Shown one piece after another: positions 1 through 9,239 of a DNA stretch of 64,000 nt. Position numbers and translations under genes: made by a program. This DNA comes from Shewanella sp. c952 (GTDB lineage: Bacteria > Pseudomonadota > Gammaproteobacteria > Enterobacterales > Shewanellaceae): NCBI RefSeq assembly GCF_019654975.1, contig NZ_BPEW01000001.1, forward strand, positions 372,001 through 436,000, read 5' to 3'. Under the pieces are notes generated by a model. That model saw only the letters and a list, made by a program, of their open reading frames with translations. It was not told where the DNA came from and did not search any database. Position 1 is the stretch's first letter. The number at the start of each line of letters is the position of its first letter.

Positions 1-44
1 GACCTTTAGCTCACAATAGTGTTGAGCTAGGCAGCGGAACCGTA

Positions 45-2411
45 ATGACTGATAAAGCGACACCAAAAACTAAGAAAACCACCAAGCGCCCAGCGGTAAA
101 AAGAGTCTCAGCAGGCAAAGGTGGTAAAAAACGAACCACCAAGAAATCACCGAGTAAATCGGGTTTGGGCCGTAAAATTTGGTCTATAACTTGGAAGCTT
201 GGCGTTATTGCTGCGGTTATCGTTGCCGCTTATGGTATCTATTTGGATCAAATCATAGCGCGCAAGTTTGAAGGGCAAAAATGGCATTTACCTGCGCAAG
301 TGTTTAGCCGTTCTATGGCATTATATCCTGGGGCTGCTGTTAGCCACGGGCAGTTGATGTCTGAGCTAAAACTACTGGGCTATCGTAAAGTGGCTAATCC
401 ACGTCAGGTAGGGGAGTTTTCTGCTTCAAAAACAAAAATTGATTTGTGGCGTCGACCTTTTCTACATCCTAAAGGTGACCAAACCGAACAAAGAGTGATG
501 ATCACTTTTGACTCGAACGGCATAAGCTCTGTGGCAAGAAGTAGCGACCAACGCCAACTCGCGGTATTTCATCTAGAACCGGTATTACTCGACAGAATTA
601 TTACTGGAGATGGCGAAGATAGATTATTTGTGGCAGCCGATAAGATGCCACAAGCGATAATTGATGCGCTTATCTTGGTTGAAGATCGCAGTTTCTACGA
701 GCATCACGGGGTTAACCCTTTTGCTATCTTGCGTGCGGCCATGGTCAATATCAGTGCGGGTCGGACAGTGCAGGGCGGCTCAACCTTGACCCAACAGCTT
801 GCCAAGAATTTCTTCCTTTCAAGTGAGCGTTCACTGACGCGTAAGCTGCGTGAAGCCTTAATGGCGATTATTATCGATTTTCGTTATGAGAAGAATGAAA
901 TTCTTGAAGCTTATCTAAATGAAGTCTACATGGGGCAAGACAAGGCGCGTGGCGTCCATGGCATGGGGCTAGCCTCACAGTTTTATTTTGGTCGACCAAT
1001 AGGCGAGTTAACCCTGCCGCAGCAAGCATTCTTAGTGGCGGTGATTAAAGGTCCCTCCTATTACAACCCTTGGCGTTATGAAGAACGAGCACAAAAGCGT
1101 CGTGATTTAGTGCTTAGGTTACTGATGGAGGCTGGAGAGCTGAATGTGGCTCAATATGAAGCTGCAGTTGAATCACCATTAGGATTAAGAAAATCCGATA
1201 AACCAGTACACCAAAAACTGCCGGCATTTTTTGCAGTGGTTAAGCGCGAATTGTCGACTCGATATGGCGAGGCGCTGTTACAACAATCAGGCATTAAGGT
1301 CTATACCACACTTGACCCTATGGCGCAGGAGGCTGCTGAGAAAGCGGTGAAACAGACCCTTAAACAGCTCGGTAAGAATGATGAATCCTTGCAAGTCGGC
1401 ATGGTGCTGACCGATAAGTATTCAGCGGGTATTGCGGCCATGGTCGGTGATAAGGTACCTAGCTATCAGGGCTTTAATCGAGCGGTTGAGATCAGACGAC
1501 CTATTGGCTCGCTCATTAAACCGTTTGTATATGCCACTGCGCTCAATCAACCGAAAAAGTACACCTTAGCAACGCCTTTAAAGGACGAGCCTATTACCCT
1601 TAAAAATGGCCAAGGTAAAACGTGGTCACCGCAAAACGTTGATCGAAAATTTCGCGGCCAAGTGCCGCTATTAACTGCGTTTAAAAAGTCGATGAACGTG
1701 CCGACCGTAAACTTGGGTATGGCAATTGGTGTCAGTAGTGTGGCCACTACCTTAGATAAAGCGGGCTGGAAAGATAAGATCCCAGAGTATCCATCAATGT
1801 TGCTGGGGGCTGTTAATGGCTCGCCACTCATGGTGGCACAGGTGTTCCAGACCGTTGCAGATAATGGTCGTTATCGCCACTTAAACTCGGTCACCACAGT
1901 GCTAGATGAGGATAATCAACCGCTAGTTGCCTCTAAACGGACTGCGACACAAGCGATTCCGGTGGCAAGTAATTATCTGGTCAAGTATGCCATGACGCAA
2001 GTGGTCGACAGTGGCACAGCTAAACGTTTGGGCAATGCTTTCCCACGAGCAACACTAGCGGGCAAAACTGGCACCAGTAACGACTCAAGAGATTCGTGGT
2101 TTGCAGGTTTTGATGAGCGAAACGTAGCCGCTATCTGGGTTGGCCGTGATGATAATGGTAAAACAGGTCTCTATGGTAGTAGTGGCGCGATGGCAGTTTA
2201 TCAAGCGTTCTTAAACAATCGTCCACCGCTGAGCCTGCGTATGGCACCTGTCGATGGCACGGTGCAAGGTTATTTTGATCGAAATAGTGGCGCTGCCAAA
2301 CAAGCTGACTGTGGCAATGTGGTCAAGGTTCCTGCTTTAAGGGAAAGCTATCAGCCGGTTGCTAATTGTGGTGAGCCGCTGCCGTGGTGGAAAAAGCTGA
2401 TTGGGGGCTAG
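45..2411 (+). CDS. mrcB: Penicillin-binding protein 1B (bifunctional glycosyltransferase/transpeptidase)
   Basis: This inner-membrane enzyme polymerises glycan strands and cross-links peptides during peptidoglycan synthesis. The 788-residue protein starts with a Lys/Arg-rich cytoplasmic tail (about 1-45), then one membrane helix (about 48-68) and a UB2H-like segment. The GT51 glycosyltransferase follows, with the motifs EDRSFYEHHG, GGSTLTQQLAKN and LNEVYMGQ. The transpeptidase has the serine motif RPIGSLIKP, an SMN motif and the KTG motif (AGKTGTSND). Length and the basic tail fit PBP1B rather than PBP1A. The gene stands alone here and ends just before a strong hairpin. It looks intact. Confidence 0.93.
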   Translation: MTDKATPKTKKTTKRPAVKRVSAGKGGKKRTTKKSPSKSGLGRKIWSITWKLGVIAAVIVAAYGIYLDQIIARKFEGQKWHLPAQVFSRSMALYPGAAVSHGQLMSELKLLGYRKVANPRQVGEFSASKTKIDLWRRPFLHPKGDQTEQRVMITFDSNGISSVARSSDQRQLAVFHLEPVLLDRIITGDGEDRLFVAADKMPQAIIDALILVEDRSFYEHHGVNPFAILRAAMVNISAGRTVQGGSTLTQQLAKNFFLSSERSLTRKLREALMAIIIDFRYEKNEILEAYLNEVYMGQDKARGVHGMGLASQFYFGRPIGELTLPQQAFLVAVIKGPSYYNPWRYEERAQKRRDLVLRLLMEAGELNVAQYEAAVESPLGLRKSDKPVHQKLPAFFAVVKRELSTRYGEALLQQSGIKVYTTLDPMAQEAAEKAVKQTLKQLGKNDESLQVGMVLTDKYSAGIAAMVGDKVPSYQGFNRAVEIRRPIGSLIKPFVYATALNQPKKYTLATPLKDEPITLKNGQGKTWSPQNVDRKFRGQVPLLTAFKKSMNVPTVNLGMAIGVSSVATTLDKAGWKDKIPEYPSMLLGAVNGSPLMVAQVFQTVADNGRYRHLNSVTTVLDEDNQPLVASKRTATQAIPVASNYLVKYAMTQVVDSGTAKRLGNAFPRATLAGKTGTSNDSRDSWFAGFDERNVAAIWVGRDDNGKTGLYGSSGAMAVYQAFLNNRPPLSLRMAPVDGTVQGYFDRNSGAAKQADCGNVVKVPALRESYQPVANCGEPLPWWKKLIGG

Positions 2412-2417
2412 ATCATT

Positions 2418-2460
2418 AACAGCAGCTTTCTCCTTTGCCTTAAAGGAGTAAGCTGCTGTT
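2418..2460. terminator. Long bidirectional hairpin between mrcB and the lipoprotein gene
   Basis: AACAGCAGCTT pairs with AAGCTGCTGTT, and the stem continues with CTCCTTT/AAAGGAG around a GCCTT loop. It lies between two convergent genes, so it can stop transcription from both sides. There is no long U-run on either side. Confidence 0.6.
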
Positions 2461-2468
2461 GCTTAATA

Positions 2469-3221
2469 CTAGATCCAACTTTGTTCAATAGCGGTTGAAA
2501 AAGCGGCAGAGAAATTAGATAAAATAGCGCTATGCCCTGTAGTAAACGCTTTAAATGATGCGTCAGCAGGCTCTGTTTGGTCGCTGCTTGTTACACTCAC
2601 CATTAGTACCGGGAATAACACTGTACTGGCGCTATTCACTAAATCTTGTGCTTCAGTTATTGAATATTGCTCATTGCTAACAGAGGCAGTAGATACATTG
2701 GTTAGCTTGGAGCTAGTCACTCGCTTTATAACTGCGGAATTCACTAATTTGGCTAGTGATTCATCAGCGTCATTGATAACATCGGCTGTTTCTATATCAG
2801 TGGGTTCCACCCAAGTGAATTCATAGCCATCATTAAATTGGTAGCTGCGGTTATTTTCAAATTGAATTCTGGCAGCTGTGTTGTCGACTGGCAGATGAAA
2901 AATAATACGACTAGCATCGGTACTTTTGGCGTAATCATTTTTCTGCGTCACATTATTGTAAGTATATTCAAATCTGACTTCTTTTTGGTTGCTGTCGCTG
3001 TTCAAAACGCTAATACATTTAACACTGATCTCCTTTGTTGCCGTACAGAGTTGAGTCACAATAGCTTCCGATAAGCCCAACTGCAGCGCATCATTTTTGA
3101 AGTTTTCATCAATTACGATTTCATCGTCATCGTCTGGATGTAATATATTGTCGACGTATTCACAGCCGATTAAATTCAAACATAGCAAACTTGCTAGCAG
3201 TATTTTAACTTTTCCATTCAT
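2469..3221 (-). CDS. Putative lipoprotein of unknown function
   Basis: The 250-residue product has an N-terminal hydrophobic signal followed by a lipobox-like LIGC (Cys about 20), so it is probably lipid-anchored. The next stretch is acidic (DDDDE). The rest is rich in Ser, Thr, Asp and Asn, with no catalytic motif or family I recognise. It ends convergently with mrcB and is transcribed away from the downstream LysR gene. The acidic, Ser/Thr-rich make-up is typical of exported, fast-evolving Shewanella lipoproteins. Function unknown. Confidence 0.6.
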   Translation of the reverse strand: MNGKVKILLASLLCLNLIGCEYVDNILHPDDDDEIVIDENFKNDALQLGLSEAIVTQLCTATKEISVKCISVLNSDSNQKEVRFEYTYNNVTQKNDYAKSTDASRIIFHLPVDNTAARIQFENNRSYQFNDGYEFTWVEPTDIETADVINDADESLAKLVNSAVIKRVTSSKLTNVSTASVSNEQYSITEAQDLVNSASTVLFPVLMVSVTSSDQTEPADASFKAFTTGHSAILSNFSAAFSTAIEQSWI

Positions 3222-3565
3222 GCCTTGAGTACTCTTTCTAACTGATTAATTCGGCGATAGCGACAATTTAGCATTGTTTTTCTTAGTATTAATAGTGATA
3301 TTTACACTTATTGGATACGAAGGCCGAACTTGCGTTTTCGATAGCTGTTAGAGTTGAGAGAGTTGAAGTTCCGCTAACCTAGATGCTATTAAGACAGTGT
3401 ATTACGGCTGTAGGCAGAAACACTTATTGCTAGTTTTCTATGTCGAATTGAATAAGACTATATACTGTTGCTATAGGTCTTTTTTAAGTCTATTTTTAAG
3501 TTGCAATGACTCACTGCTAAGCTGAGACGTTAGCTTATTGTTAGCAGCAGAATAAAGAGGTGAAA
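3222..3565. other. Intergenic promoter region between divergent genes
   Basis: About 340 bases, AT-rich, without a convincing gene. It must carry the promoters for the leftward lipoprotein gene and the rightward LysR gene. I see no clear repeat or structured RNA. Confidence 0.5.
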
Positions 3566-4468
3566 ATGGATTTAAATCTGTTGAAAACGTTTGATGCAGT
3601 GATGAACGCCCGTAGTGTCAATGTAGCAGCTGAAGTGCTAGGAATAACCTCTCCTGCGGTTAGCCAAGCGTTAAATCGGCTCAGAGAACAATATGGTGAC
3701 CCACTATTTGTGAGGGCAGGGCGAGGAATACGGCCTACTAATTTTGCAGTAGAGCTTCATGCCGAAATACAGCAACCCTTGCTGCAGTTAGTTAACGGCA
3801 CGCAATCTCGGCATCTTTTCAATCCTGAAACCAGTCAACGAAAATTCAGAGTATCTAGCCATAAAGATCTGGATCTAATGCTGATCCCAAGCCTAGTTAA
3901 GTATCGCCAAGAAAAAGCGCCCCATACTAAATTTATCGCCGACATCGAGCACGACAGTGAAGAGTCTAGACAAGATGATTTAAGGATGAGAAAAGTCGAT
4001 ATTATTATATCGACTGTGCAATTCGAAGAGCATGGTTATCATAACCAGTTACTTTTCAAACAAGATCTCGTTGTGGCGCTAAGCCGTGAGCATCCAAGAA
4101 TTCAGGGGGGAATTAGTGAGGATGCTTTTTTTGCTGAGGAACACATTCTTTGGCAAACAAAAAGAATGGACCGCTATACCCTCAACTCAGTATCGGCTAA
4201 GCATTTACCCTCAAGAAGAGTTGCTTATTCAACGGGCTCTGCGATGACAGGGCTTAACTTAGTGGCTGACACTGAATGGTTATGTGTGAGTTCACGTTGG
4301 CATGCTAACCAAGTTGCTGTGACTGGACGAATACAGGTGCTGGAGCTGCCATTTGAAACCCAACAAGTCCCGGTTTATATGACTTGGCACCATTCGCAAC
4401 ATAAGGATGCTGGCCATCAATGGTTAAGGGAAGCGGTAGTTAACACAAGCTCCGCTTTATATCGCTAG
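3566..4468 (+). CDS. LysR-type transcriptional regulator
   Basis: This is a DNA-binding regulator of about 300 residues. The N-terminal winged helix-turn-helix is plain (MDLNLLKTFDAVMN, then AAEVLGITSPAVSQALNRLRE, then PLFVRAGRGIRPT), followed by a periplasmic-binding-like effector domain. I chose the ATG at 3566 because AGAGG lies five bases upstream. A GTG at 3560 would add two residues but overlaps that ribosome site. It sits 150 bases upstream of, and co-directional with, the alkyl sulfatase gene, so that gene is its most likely target. This is inference from position only. Confidence 0.85.
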   Translation: MDLNLLKTFDAVMNARSVNVAAEVLGITSPAVSQALNRLREQYGDPLFVRAGRGIRPTNFAVELHAEIQQPLLQLVNGTQSRHLFNPETSQRKFRVSSHKDLDLMLIPSLVKYRQEKAPHTKFIADIEHDSEESRQDDLRMRKVDIIISTVQFEEHGYHNQLLFKQDLVVALSREHPRIQGGISEDAFFAEEHILWQTKRMDRYTLNSVSAKHLPSRRVAYSTGSAMTGLNLVADTEWLCVSSRWHANQVAVTGRIQVLELPFETQQVPVYMTWHHSQHKDAGHQWLREAVVNTSSALYR

Positions 4469-4617
4469 TATTAATTAGTTTCGTTTATGGTTTAATGATA
4501 AGTAATACTTAATAGTTGTTTAAGTTTTGCTCTATCGATACTGTGGCAATTAGTTATTAATATCTCTCTCATCAACGGGCCAAATGGTTGAGTCCGTCAC
4601 TTTGAGAGAGTATCACT

Positions 4618-6492
4618 ATGTTTAAATCTAACGTCATCGCAACATCAATTTGTGCAGTACTTTTAGCTTCTGCAACAACGAGTGCATTTGCTGCCAATAC
4701 CGACTTAGTTCGCAGCGCCGACCCGTCTTTTTTCACGAACGCGAAAGTGCAGAGCCATTTGGCGAAAGTGGTTTGGCAAGATGAAGCGCACAATAAAGCT
4801 TACACCGAAAGCTCTGACATGATCCCTGTGGCAATGACTGAGTTTGCTAAGCAAATGGCCCCTAAAATACAAGAGATTGCACCAGGTAAGCTCTATTCTA
4901 TTTCTGGTTTTCAATTAGCATCAACGCTAGTTGCCGTAGGTGATGATGGTTTGATCATTGTTGATCCCGGTGAAAATGATACCGCAGCTAAAGCCTCTAT
5001 GGACGCTTTTAGTCAATTCTCTAAGTTACCTGTAAAAGCGGTTATCTATACCCATCGCCACCCTGATCACGCATTTGGCTCTGCAGGCTGGGGCGTGACA
5101 GAGGAGCAAGTGAAATCAGGTGAAGTTAAAATTATCGCTTCAGATAACTTTATTCCAAACCTTGTCAGTGATGTAGGGGTGACAGGAGCCATTCTGACTC
5201 AACGTACTGCTTATGCCAGTGTTTATCTACCAAAGGCACCGGCAGGGCGTCCTGCACAGTTTGGCCTTGGTCCAACCTTTACCGCTGGCCCAGTTTCATT
5301 CTTTATGCCAAATGTCTTAGTGAGTAATGATCAGCCGTTAAAGATCACTGTCTCGGGCATCGATATGGAGGTGTTTGGTGCATATGGTGATGCAGGTGAT
5401 GATGAAATCGATATCTATTTCCCTCAATTCAAGCATGTTCATGGTAGCGAAACGATTCAAGGTGAAACGTTCCCTAATCTATACACACTGCGCGGGACTA
5501 AGTATCGCGATGTGCAAAAGTGGTATGAAGGGATAGATCATCTAATAAAGTATTCTGAAAAATCGAATACATACAGTGGTTCTCACATGCGAGCTTGGGT
5601 TGGTCACGATTTTATTAATCAACGCATAACTAATTATCGCGATGCAATTCAATATGTGCATGACCAGTCTGTTTACTACATTAATCGTGGTATTAAGCGT
5701 GATGAACTTGCTGAGAAGGTTATCTTGCCAGAGAACTTAGCCAATGATCCTTGGTTAGGTGAGTACTACGGTACTGTTGCTCATTCTGTGCGTAATATTT
5801 ATAACGGTTACCTAGGTTGGTGGGAAGGTGATGCAACTAAACTTGCTCGTCCAGCTGTCAAAGATATGGCTCAAGATTACGTCGATGCCATGGGTGGTGA
5901 GGCTAACGTGATTAAGATGGCGCAAAAAGCCGTTGATACCGAAAACTATGGTTGGGCTGCTGAGATTTTAACTCATGTAAACAACGTCGACCCAGCAAAT
6001 ATGGATGCGCGTAACTTAAAGGCTGAAGCATTACGTGAGTGGGGTTACAAGCAAACTAATATTTACTGGAGAGGATTTGCTGTTGCAGATGCTGGAGAAC
6101 TTGATGGCACGTTAGATCGCTCGGTTGCTTGGGATTTTGCAAATCCAGCCATTGTGAAAGTGCTGCCAACAACTAAGATTCTGGCCACACAGCGTGTGAA
6201 CCTTAATGCTGAGCGTGCCAAAGGCCAAGAGTTATCTATCAATATTAAGGTGTCAGATACTGGCGAAGTGGCTAACTATACCGTACGAAATGAGATTGCT
6301 ATATTCTCGCTAAAACAAGACCCTAATGCAGATGCTACATTAACAGGTAAGAAGCTAGAAATGTTGGGATACTTCACTACGGGAGATGCTAGCAAAGCTC
6401 AGGTAACGGGGGACAGCAAGTCAGTTGAAACCTTCTTTAGCTTATTTGACCACAACAAGGCAAATGATATTAATCTGGTTTTACCAAACTAA
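4618..6492 (+). CDS. Periplasmic alkyl sulfatase, metallo-beta-lactamase fold (SdsA1/BDS1-like)
   Basis: Predicted to hydrolyse alkyl sulfate esters to alcohol and sulfate. A cleavable signal peptide is clear (residues 1-25, ending AFA/ANT). The metallo-hydrolase core has THRHPDHAFG, matching HxHxDH with Arg and Pro in the variable positions. The family segment PNLYTLRG and a later GSHMRAWVG (last metal-ligand His region) follow. The helical dimerisation part contains GYLGWWEGD, and a C-terminal SCP2-like domain ends the 624-residue chain, close to normal size. The usual GTEAPAE-type metal/substrate segment reads GDAGDDEI here, so substrate range may differ. The upstream LysR gene is a plausible regulator. 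Confidence 0.8.
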   Translation: MFKSNVIATSICAVLLASATTSAFAANTDLVRSADPSFFTNAKVQSHLAKVVWQDEAHNKAYTESSDMIPVAMTEFAKQMAPKIQEIAPGKLYSISGFQLASTLVAVGDDGLIIVDPGENDTAAKASMDAFSQFSKLPVKAVIYTHRHPDHAFGSAGWGVTEEQVKSGEVKIIASDNFIPNLVSDVGVTGAILTQRTAYASVYLPKAPAGRPAQFGLGPTFTAGPVSFFMPNVLVSNDQPLKITVSGIDMEVFGAYGDAGDDEIDIYFPQFKHVHGSETIQGETFPNLYTLRGTKYRDVQKWYEGIDHLIKYSEKSNTYSGSHMRAWVGHDFINQRITNYRDAIQYVHDQSVYYINRGIKRDELAEKVILPENLANDPWLGEYYGTVAHSVRNIYNGYLGWWEGDATKLARPAVKDMAQDYVDAMGGEANVIKMAQKAVDTENYGWAAEILTHVNNVDPANMDARNLKAEALREWGYKQTNIYWRGFAVADAGELDGTLDRSVAWDFANPAIVKVLPTTKILATQRVNLNAERAKGQELSINIKVSDTGEVANYTVRNEIAIFSLKQDPNADATLTGKKLEMLGYFTTGDASKAQVTGDSKSVETFFSLFDHNKANDINLVLPN

Positions 6493-6510
6493 TTAGTGTG
6501 TAAATAATGA

Positions 6511-6539
6511 AAAAGCGGCTCTCATTGAGCTGCTTTTTT
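6511..6539 (+). terminator. Rho-independent terminator of the alkyl sulfatase gene
   Basis: AAAAGCGGCTC pairs with GAGCTGCTTTT (one mismatch) around a short loop and ends in a T-run, about 20 bases after the stop codon. Confidence 0.75.
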
Positions 6540-6658
6540 GTTTGACGGTAAAGTCGCGGCTGAATTTTTTGGTCGCGGATATCCAATGGTTTGCGTCTTT
6601 TGCAACTCTATTGCGTCTTAAGAGGTAATTAAACAATAATTTTCTCTCGGAGTTAGTC

Positions 6659-7336
6659 ATGATCAAACTTATTAGCTTTAAAAATTGTCCCTTTGTACAA
6701 CGCGTGGTGGGAGCACTTGTTAGCAAAAGTATTGCTTTTGAAATTGAGTACATCGAGCTCAGCAATAAACCGCAATGGTTTCTAGATATTTCGCCGAATG
6801 GCCAAGTGCCAGTACTTATTACTGAAGATGAAACCGCATTATTTGAGTCTGATGCCATTGTCGAATACCTCGATGACAAATATGCGCCCATTGAAACGTT
6901 ATCAGCGGAAGAAAAGGCGCTGGACCGTGCGTGGGCTTATCAGGCTAGTAAGCACTACATGGTGCAGTGTGGAACGATGGCAAGTAAAGATAAGGACAGC
7001 TTTGACACTCGTTTAGCAAATCTATCAAAATCATTTGTCAAAGTGGAAAAGAAGCTGACAGGCTCAACCTTCTTTAAAGGAGAGATGATTTCAAATGTTG
7101 ATATTGCCTGGTTACCTATTTTGCATCGTGCTGCCATAATAAAGGATAGTGCAGGGTTAGACATGCTAGATGGTTTCCCTAAGCTGCAGAAATGGCAAGC
7201 GGCATTGATAGCGTCCGGCCTGACGGATAAATCTGTCCCTGCTGATTTTGTTAAAACGTTCAGTGACTTCTACTTGAGTAACACCTATCTGGCGAGTTTA
7301 GTTGCTGCTAGACAAATCGAAGCTAAAGCAAGTTGA
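6659..7336 (+). CDS. Glutathione S-transferase family protein
   Basis: The 225-residue protein has a thioredoxin-like N-terminal domain starting MIKLISFKNCPFVQRVV, with a single Cys in CPFV where omega/zeta-type enzymes carry their catalytic residue. NGQVPVLI (cis-Pro loop) and ESDAIVEYLDD (glutathione gamma-glutamyl binding) follow, and then an all-helical C-terminal domain. The likely role is glutathione-dependent reduction or conjugation in the cytoplasm; the substrate is unknown. It is a stand-alone gene followed by its own terminator. Confidence 0.85.
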   Translation: MIKLISFKNCPFVQRVVGALVSKSIAFEIEYIELSNKPQWFLDISPNGQVPVLITEDETALFESDAIVEYLDDKYAPIETLSAEEKALDRAWAYQASKHYMVQCGTMASKDKDSFDTRLANLSKSFVKVEKKLTGSTFFKGEMISNVDIAWLPILHRAAIIKDSAGLDMLDGFPKLQKWQAALIASGLTDKSVPADFVKTFSDFYLSNTYLASLVAARQIEAKAS

Positions 7337-7421
7337 ACCTCGGCTAGATATGATATAAGCCTCTGAGTAAGTTGTTTTCATATTACTTAGCAAGGTTAGA
7401 ACTCAGCGCTAAAGTTTAGTC

Positions 7422-7472
7422 AAAGCTCTGCCTTTAGACCATTATGGTGGTTTATGTTGCAGAGCTTTTTGT
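7422..7472 (+). terminator. Terminator downstream of the GST-like gene
   Basis: AAAGCTCTGC (7422-7431) pairs with GCAGAGCTTT (7459-7468) across a 27-base loop and is followed by a T-run. It lies 85 bases after the GST stop codon. Confidence 0.6.
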
Positions 7473-7574
7473 TATGTTGGTTTCTGCTTATGTATGAGCT
7501 TTGCTGCTGCTTGCACAGCTCGGATATTTGCTTCAGCATGTGATGGAATATTATGAAAACTTGAGGCGTTATCA

Positions 7575-8336
7575 TTGGATCTGTTTGAGGAATATCGACA
7601 GCAACAAACTTGGCGAGATTGGCCACAGTATTTACAGCATATTCCTTTTAAAAGTAGTGATGTTGTCGTCGATCTTGGCTGCTCTGTGGGTGGAGTATCC
7701 TCACTGTTTGCGTCTCGAGTGAAACAAGTGGTTGGGGTCGATTTGAATCGGAGCTTTATCGACTTCTGCCAGCAACATCAAAGTGCAAACCAAACTTTTA
7801 TCCACTGTGATTTTGATAATATTGATTACCAGTCGTTGGCTGAGATTAACGGTGTATGGGCTAGTTTTTCGCTATCCTACCTACCTGTTCCGCTTGATTA
7901 CCTGACGAAACTGCATTCGATTATTCAGCCTGGTGGCTGGATAGCCTTGCTCGATGTCGCATGTTTTATCTCTGCGAATCTCAGTCTCGACAGTGTTTAT
8001 TATGACAAGGTGCGTCAGTTTGAACTGCTGTCGGCACAATCTGGCTGCTATGATTTTAACTTCGGCGACAAAATGCAGCTGATGTTGCAGCAGGTTGGTT
8101 TTGAAATTAGCTATGTCGATAATGATGTTACCGACCTTGAACTTAACTTTTCAGGCGCTGCGCGGGCAGATGTAGTCCAAGGCTGGTCAGCAAGGCTTGA
8201 GCGCATGCAAAAATTGCGCGAATTACTTGGAGGTGATTATTCTTGTTTTTGTGCTGAATTTCTGGCAAATCTTCAATCGCCTCAGCACCAGCAGCGGGGC
8301 TGCGTTAAGTATGTTGTTGCTAAGAAAGCTCAGTGA
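7575..8336 (+). CDS. Class I SAM-dependent methyltransferase
   Basis: A 253-residue cytoplasmic methyltransferase. Motif I is VVDLGCSVGGVSSLFA (about residues 31-46), followed by VVGVDLN (acidic ribose-binding residue) and a post-I motif around HCDFDNIDY. The substrate is unknown. The start is a TTG at 7575, chosen because TGAGG lies eight bases upstream and the protein begins right at the family's normal distance from motif I; no in-frame ATG is nearby. It ends shortly before a hairpin shared with the convergent SDR gene. Confidence 0.78.
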   Translation: MDLFEEYRQQQTWRDWPQYLQHIPFKSSDVVVDLGCSVGGVSSLFASRVKQVVGVDLNRSFIDFCQQHQSANQTFIHCDFDNIDYQSLAEINGVWASFSLSYLPVPLDYLTKLHSIIQPGGWIALLDVACFISANLSLDSVYYDKVRQFELLSAQSGCYDFNFGDKMQLMLQQVGFEISYVDNDVTDLELNFSGAARADVVQGWSARLERMQKLRELLGGDYSCFCAEFLANLQSPQHQQRGCVKYVVAKKAQ

Positions 8337-8384
8337 ACTGGTTATTTTTACCTTGTGGTGAATCAATTTTTCCTGAGTGAGACC

Positions 8385-8415
8385 AGCATAGCAAGATAAA
8401 CTTGCTATGCTTTTA
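8385..8415. terminator. Terminator between convergent methyltransferase and SDR genes
   Basis: AGCATAGCAAG (8385-8395) pairs perfectly with CTTGCTATGCT (8401-8411) around ATAAA and is followed by TTTT on the plus strand. Confidence 0.75.
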
Positions 8416-8435
8416 CGATTGTCTGCTCACTAAGT

Positions 8436-9041
8436 CTAGGCGTCGACGAAAATGACTTCGCCAGTAATAAATCCATCGACTGAACGTTCAAAGGCTTTGC
8501 CGACCAATTTACTTGGCACTGGCTCAAACCCAGGCATCATTTCACCGTAAACATCCCATGCTTCTGTTAATACGGTTGGATTTATAACATTAATACGTTG
8601 ATTTCTTGGCATTTCAAAAGCAACACATTTGGTAAAGGTGTCGATAGCACCACTCGTCGTGGCGTCGGCAATAGCAAAAGGGATCGGCTTAACATTAAGT
8701 ATGCCGCTTATTAGCGTGAACGAGCCGCCGTCAGCGATGTACTCTTGGCCAATACGTACTAAGTTAATTTGGCCCATCATCTTGCTCATTACTGTGCTCA
8801 TCCACTGGGCTTCTGTCATTTCAATGAAGTTGGCGTATTCACATACACCGACTGTGTTCACTACAGCATCAAATTGACCGACGCTTTTATAGAGATCTCT
8901 GATTGATTGCTCATTGGTAATATCAACGATGTGGTCAACGTCACCAGAGCGACCAGCTGTAATTACTTTGTGTTTGCCTAATCCTGTTAATGCTGCTTGG
9001 CCCATTTTACCGAGTGCACCGATTAAAATTACTGTTTTCAT
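8436..9041 (-). CDS. Short-chain dehydrogenase/reductase-like protein lacking YxxxK
   Basis: A 201-residue Rossmann protein. It has an N-terminal dinucleotide-binding segment (VILIGALGKMGQA), the NTVG segment in place of NNAG, and INVINPTVLTEAW near the C-terminus. After the strand ending LISG, the classical Tyr-x3-Lys catalytic pair is absent (FAIADATTSGAIDTF). Some short SDRs naturally lack it. The start has a good ribosome site (GGAGAA) upstream. It is divergent from a LysR gene across a tandem repeat, a classic regulator/target arrangement. The substrate is unknown. Confidence 0.75.
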   Translation of the reverse strand: MKTVILIGALGKMGQAALTGLGKHKVITAGRSGDVDHIVDITNEQSIRDLYKSVGQFDAVVNTVGVCEYANFIEMTEAQWMSTVMSKMMGQINLVRIGQEYIADGGSFTLISGILNVKPIPFAIADATTSGAIDTFTKCVAFEMPRNQRINVINPTVLTEAWDVYGEMMPGFEPVPSKLVGKAFERSVDGFITGEVIFVDA

Positions 9042-9135
9042 TTTGTTCTCCAGTCATTCATTTTGTTTCGATGTGGAGATATTAAGACTTAGCTGTAACA
9101 AACAGAAACAAAGCTTATTTGTTAGTGATACAATT

Positions 9136-9207
9136 TTATCTTGTTATCTTGTTATCTTGTTATCTTGTTATCTTGTTATCTTGTTATCTTGTTATCTTGT
9201 TATCTTG
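9136..9207. repeat. Nine perfect copies of the 8-bp unit TTATCTTG
   Basis: The tract is exactly 72 bases of head-to-tail TTATCTTG between the divergent SDR and LysR genes. It ends 32 bases before the LysR start codon. Perfect identity suggests recent expansion by slipped-strand mispairing, so copy number probably varies between strains. It lies outside both coding regions, and the last copies supply TTGTTA, a possible -35 element for the LysR promoter. Confidence 0.95.
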
Positions 9208-9218
9208 ATTGGTATAAA
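9189..9218 (+). promoter_or_regulatory. Candidate promoter of the LysR gene, -35 inside the 8-bp repeat
   Basis: TTGTTA (9189-9194) and TATAAA (9213-9218) are spaced by 18 bases. The -35 is part of the repeat tract and the -10 lies just after it. Each extra repeat copy would leave this pair unchanged but would move everything upstream. Weakly supported by consensus match only. Confidence 0.4.
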
Positions 9219-9239
9219 TAGAAAATGAGGCAATAAGTT

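Noticed and set aside
8914..9228. Open reading frame through the 8-bp repeat tract
   Set aside because: It is antisense to the SDR gene, and its end is an artefact of the repeats reading as a low-complexity peptide.
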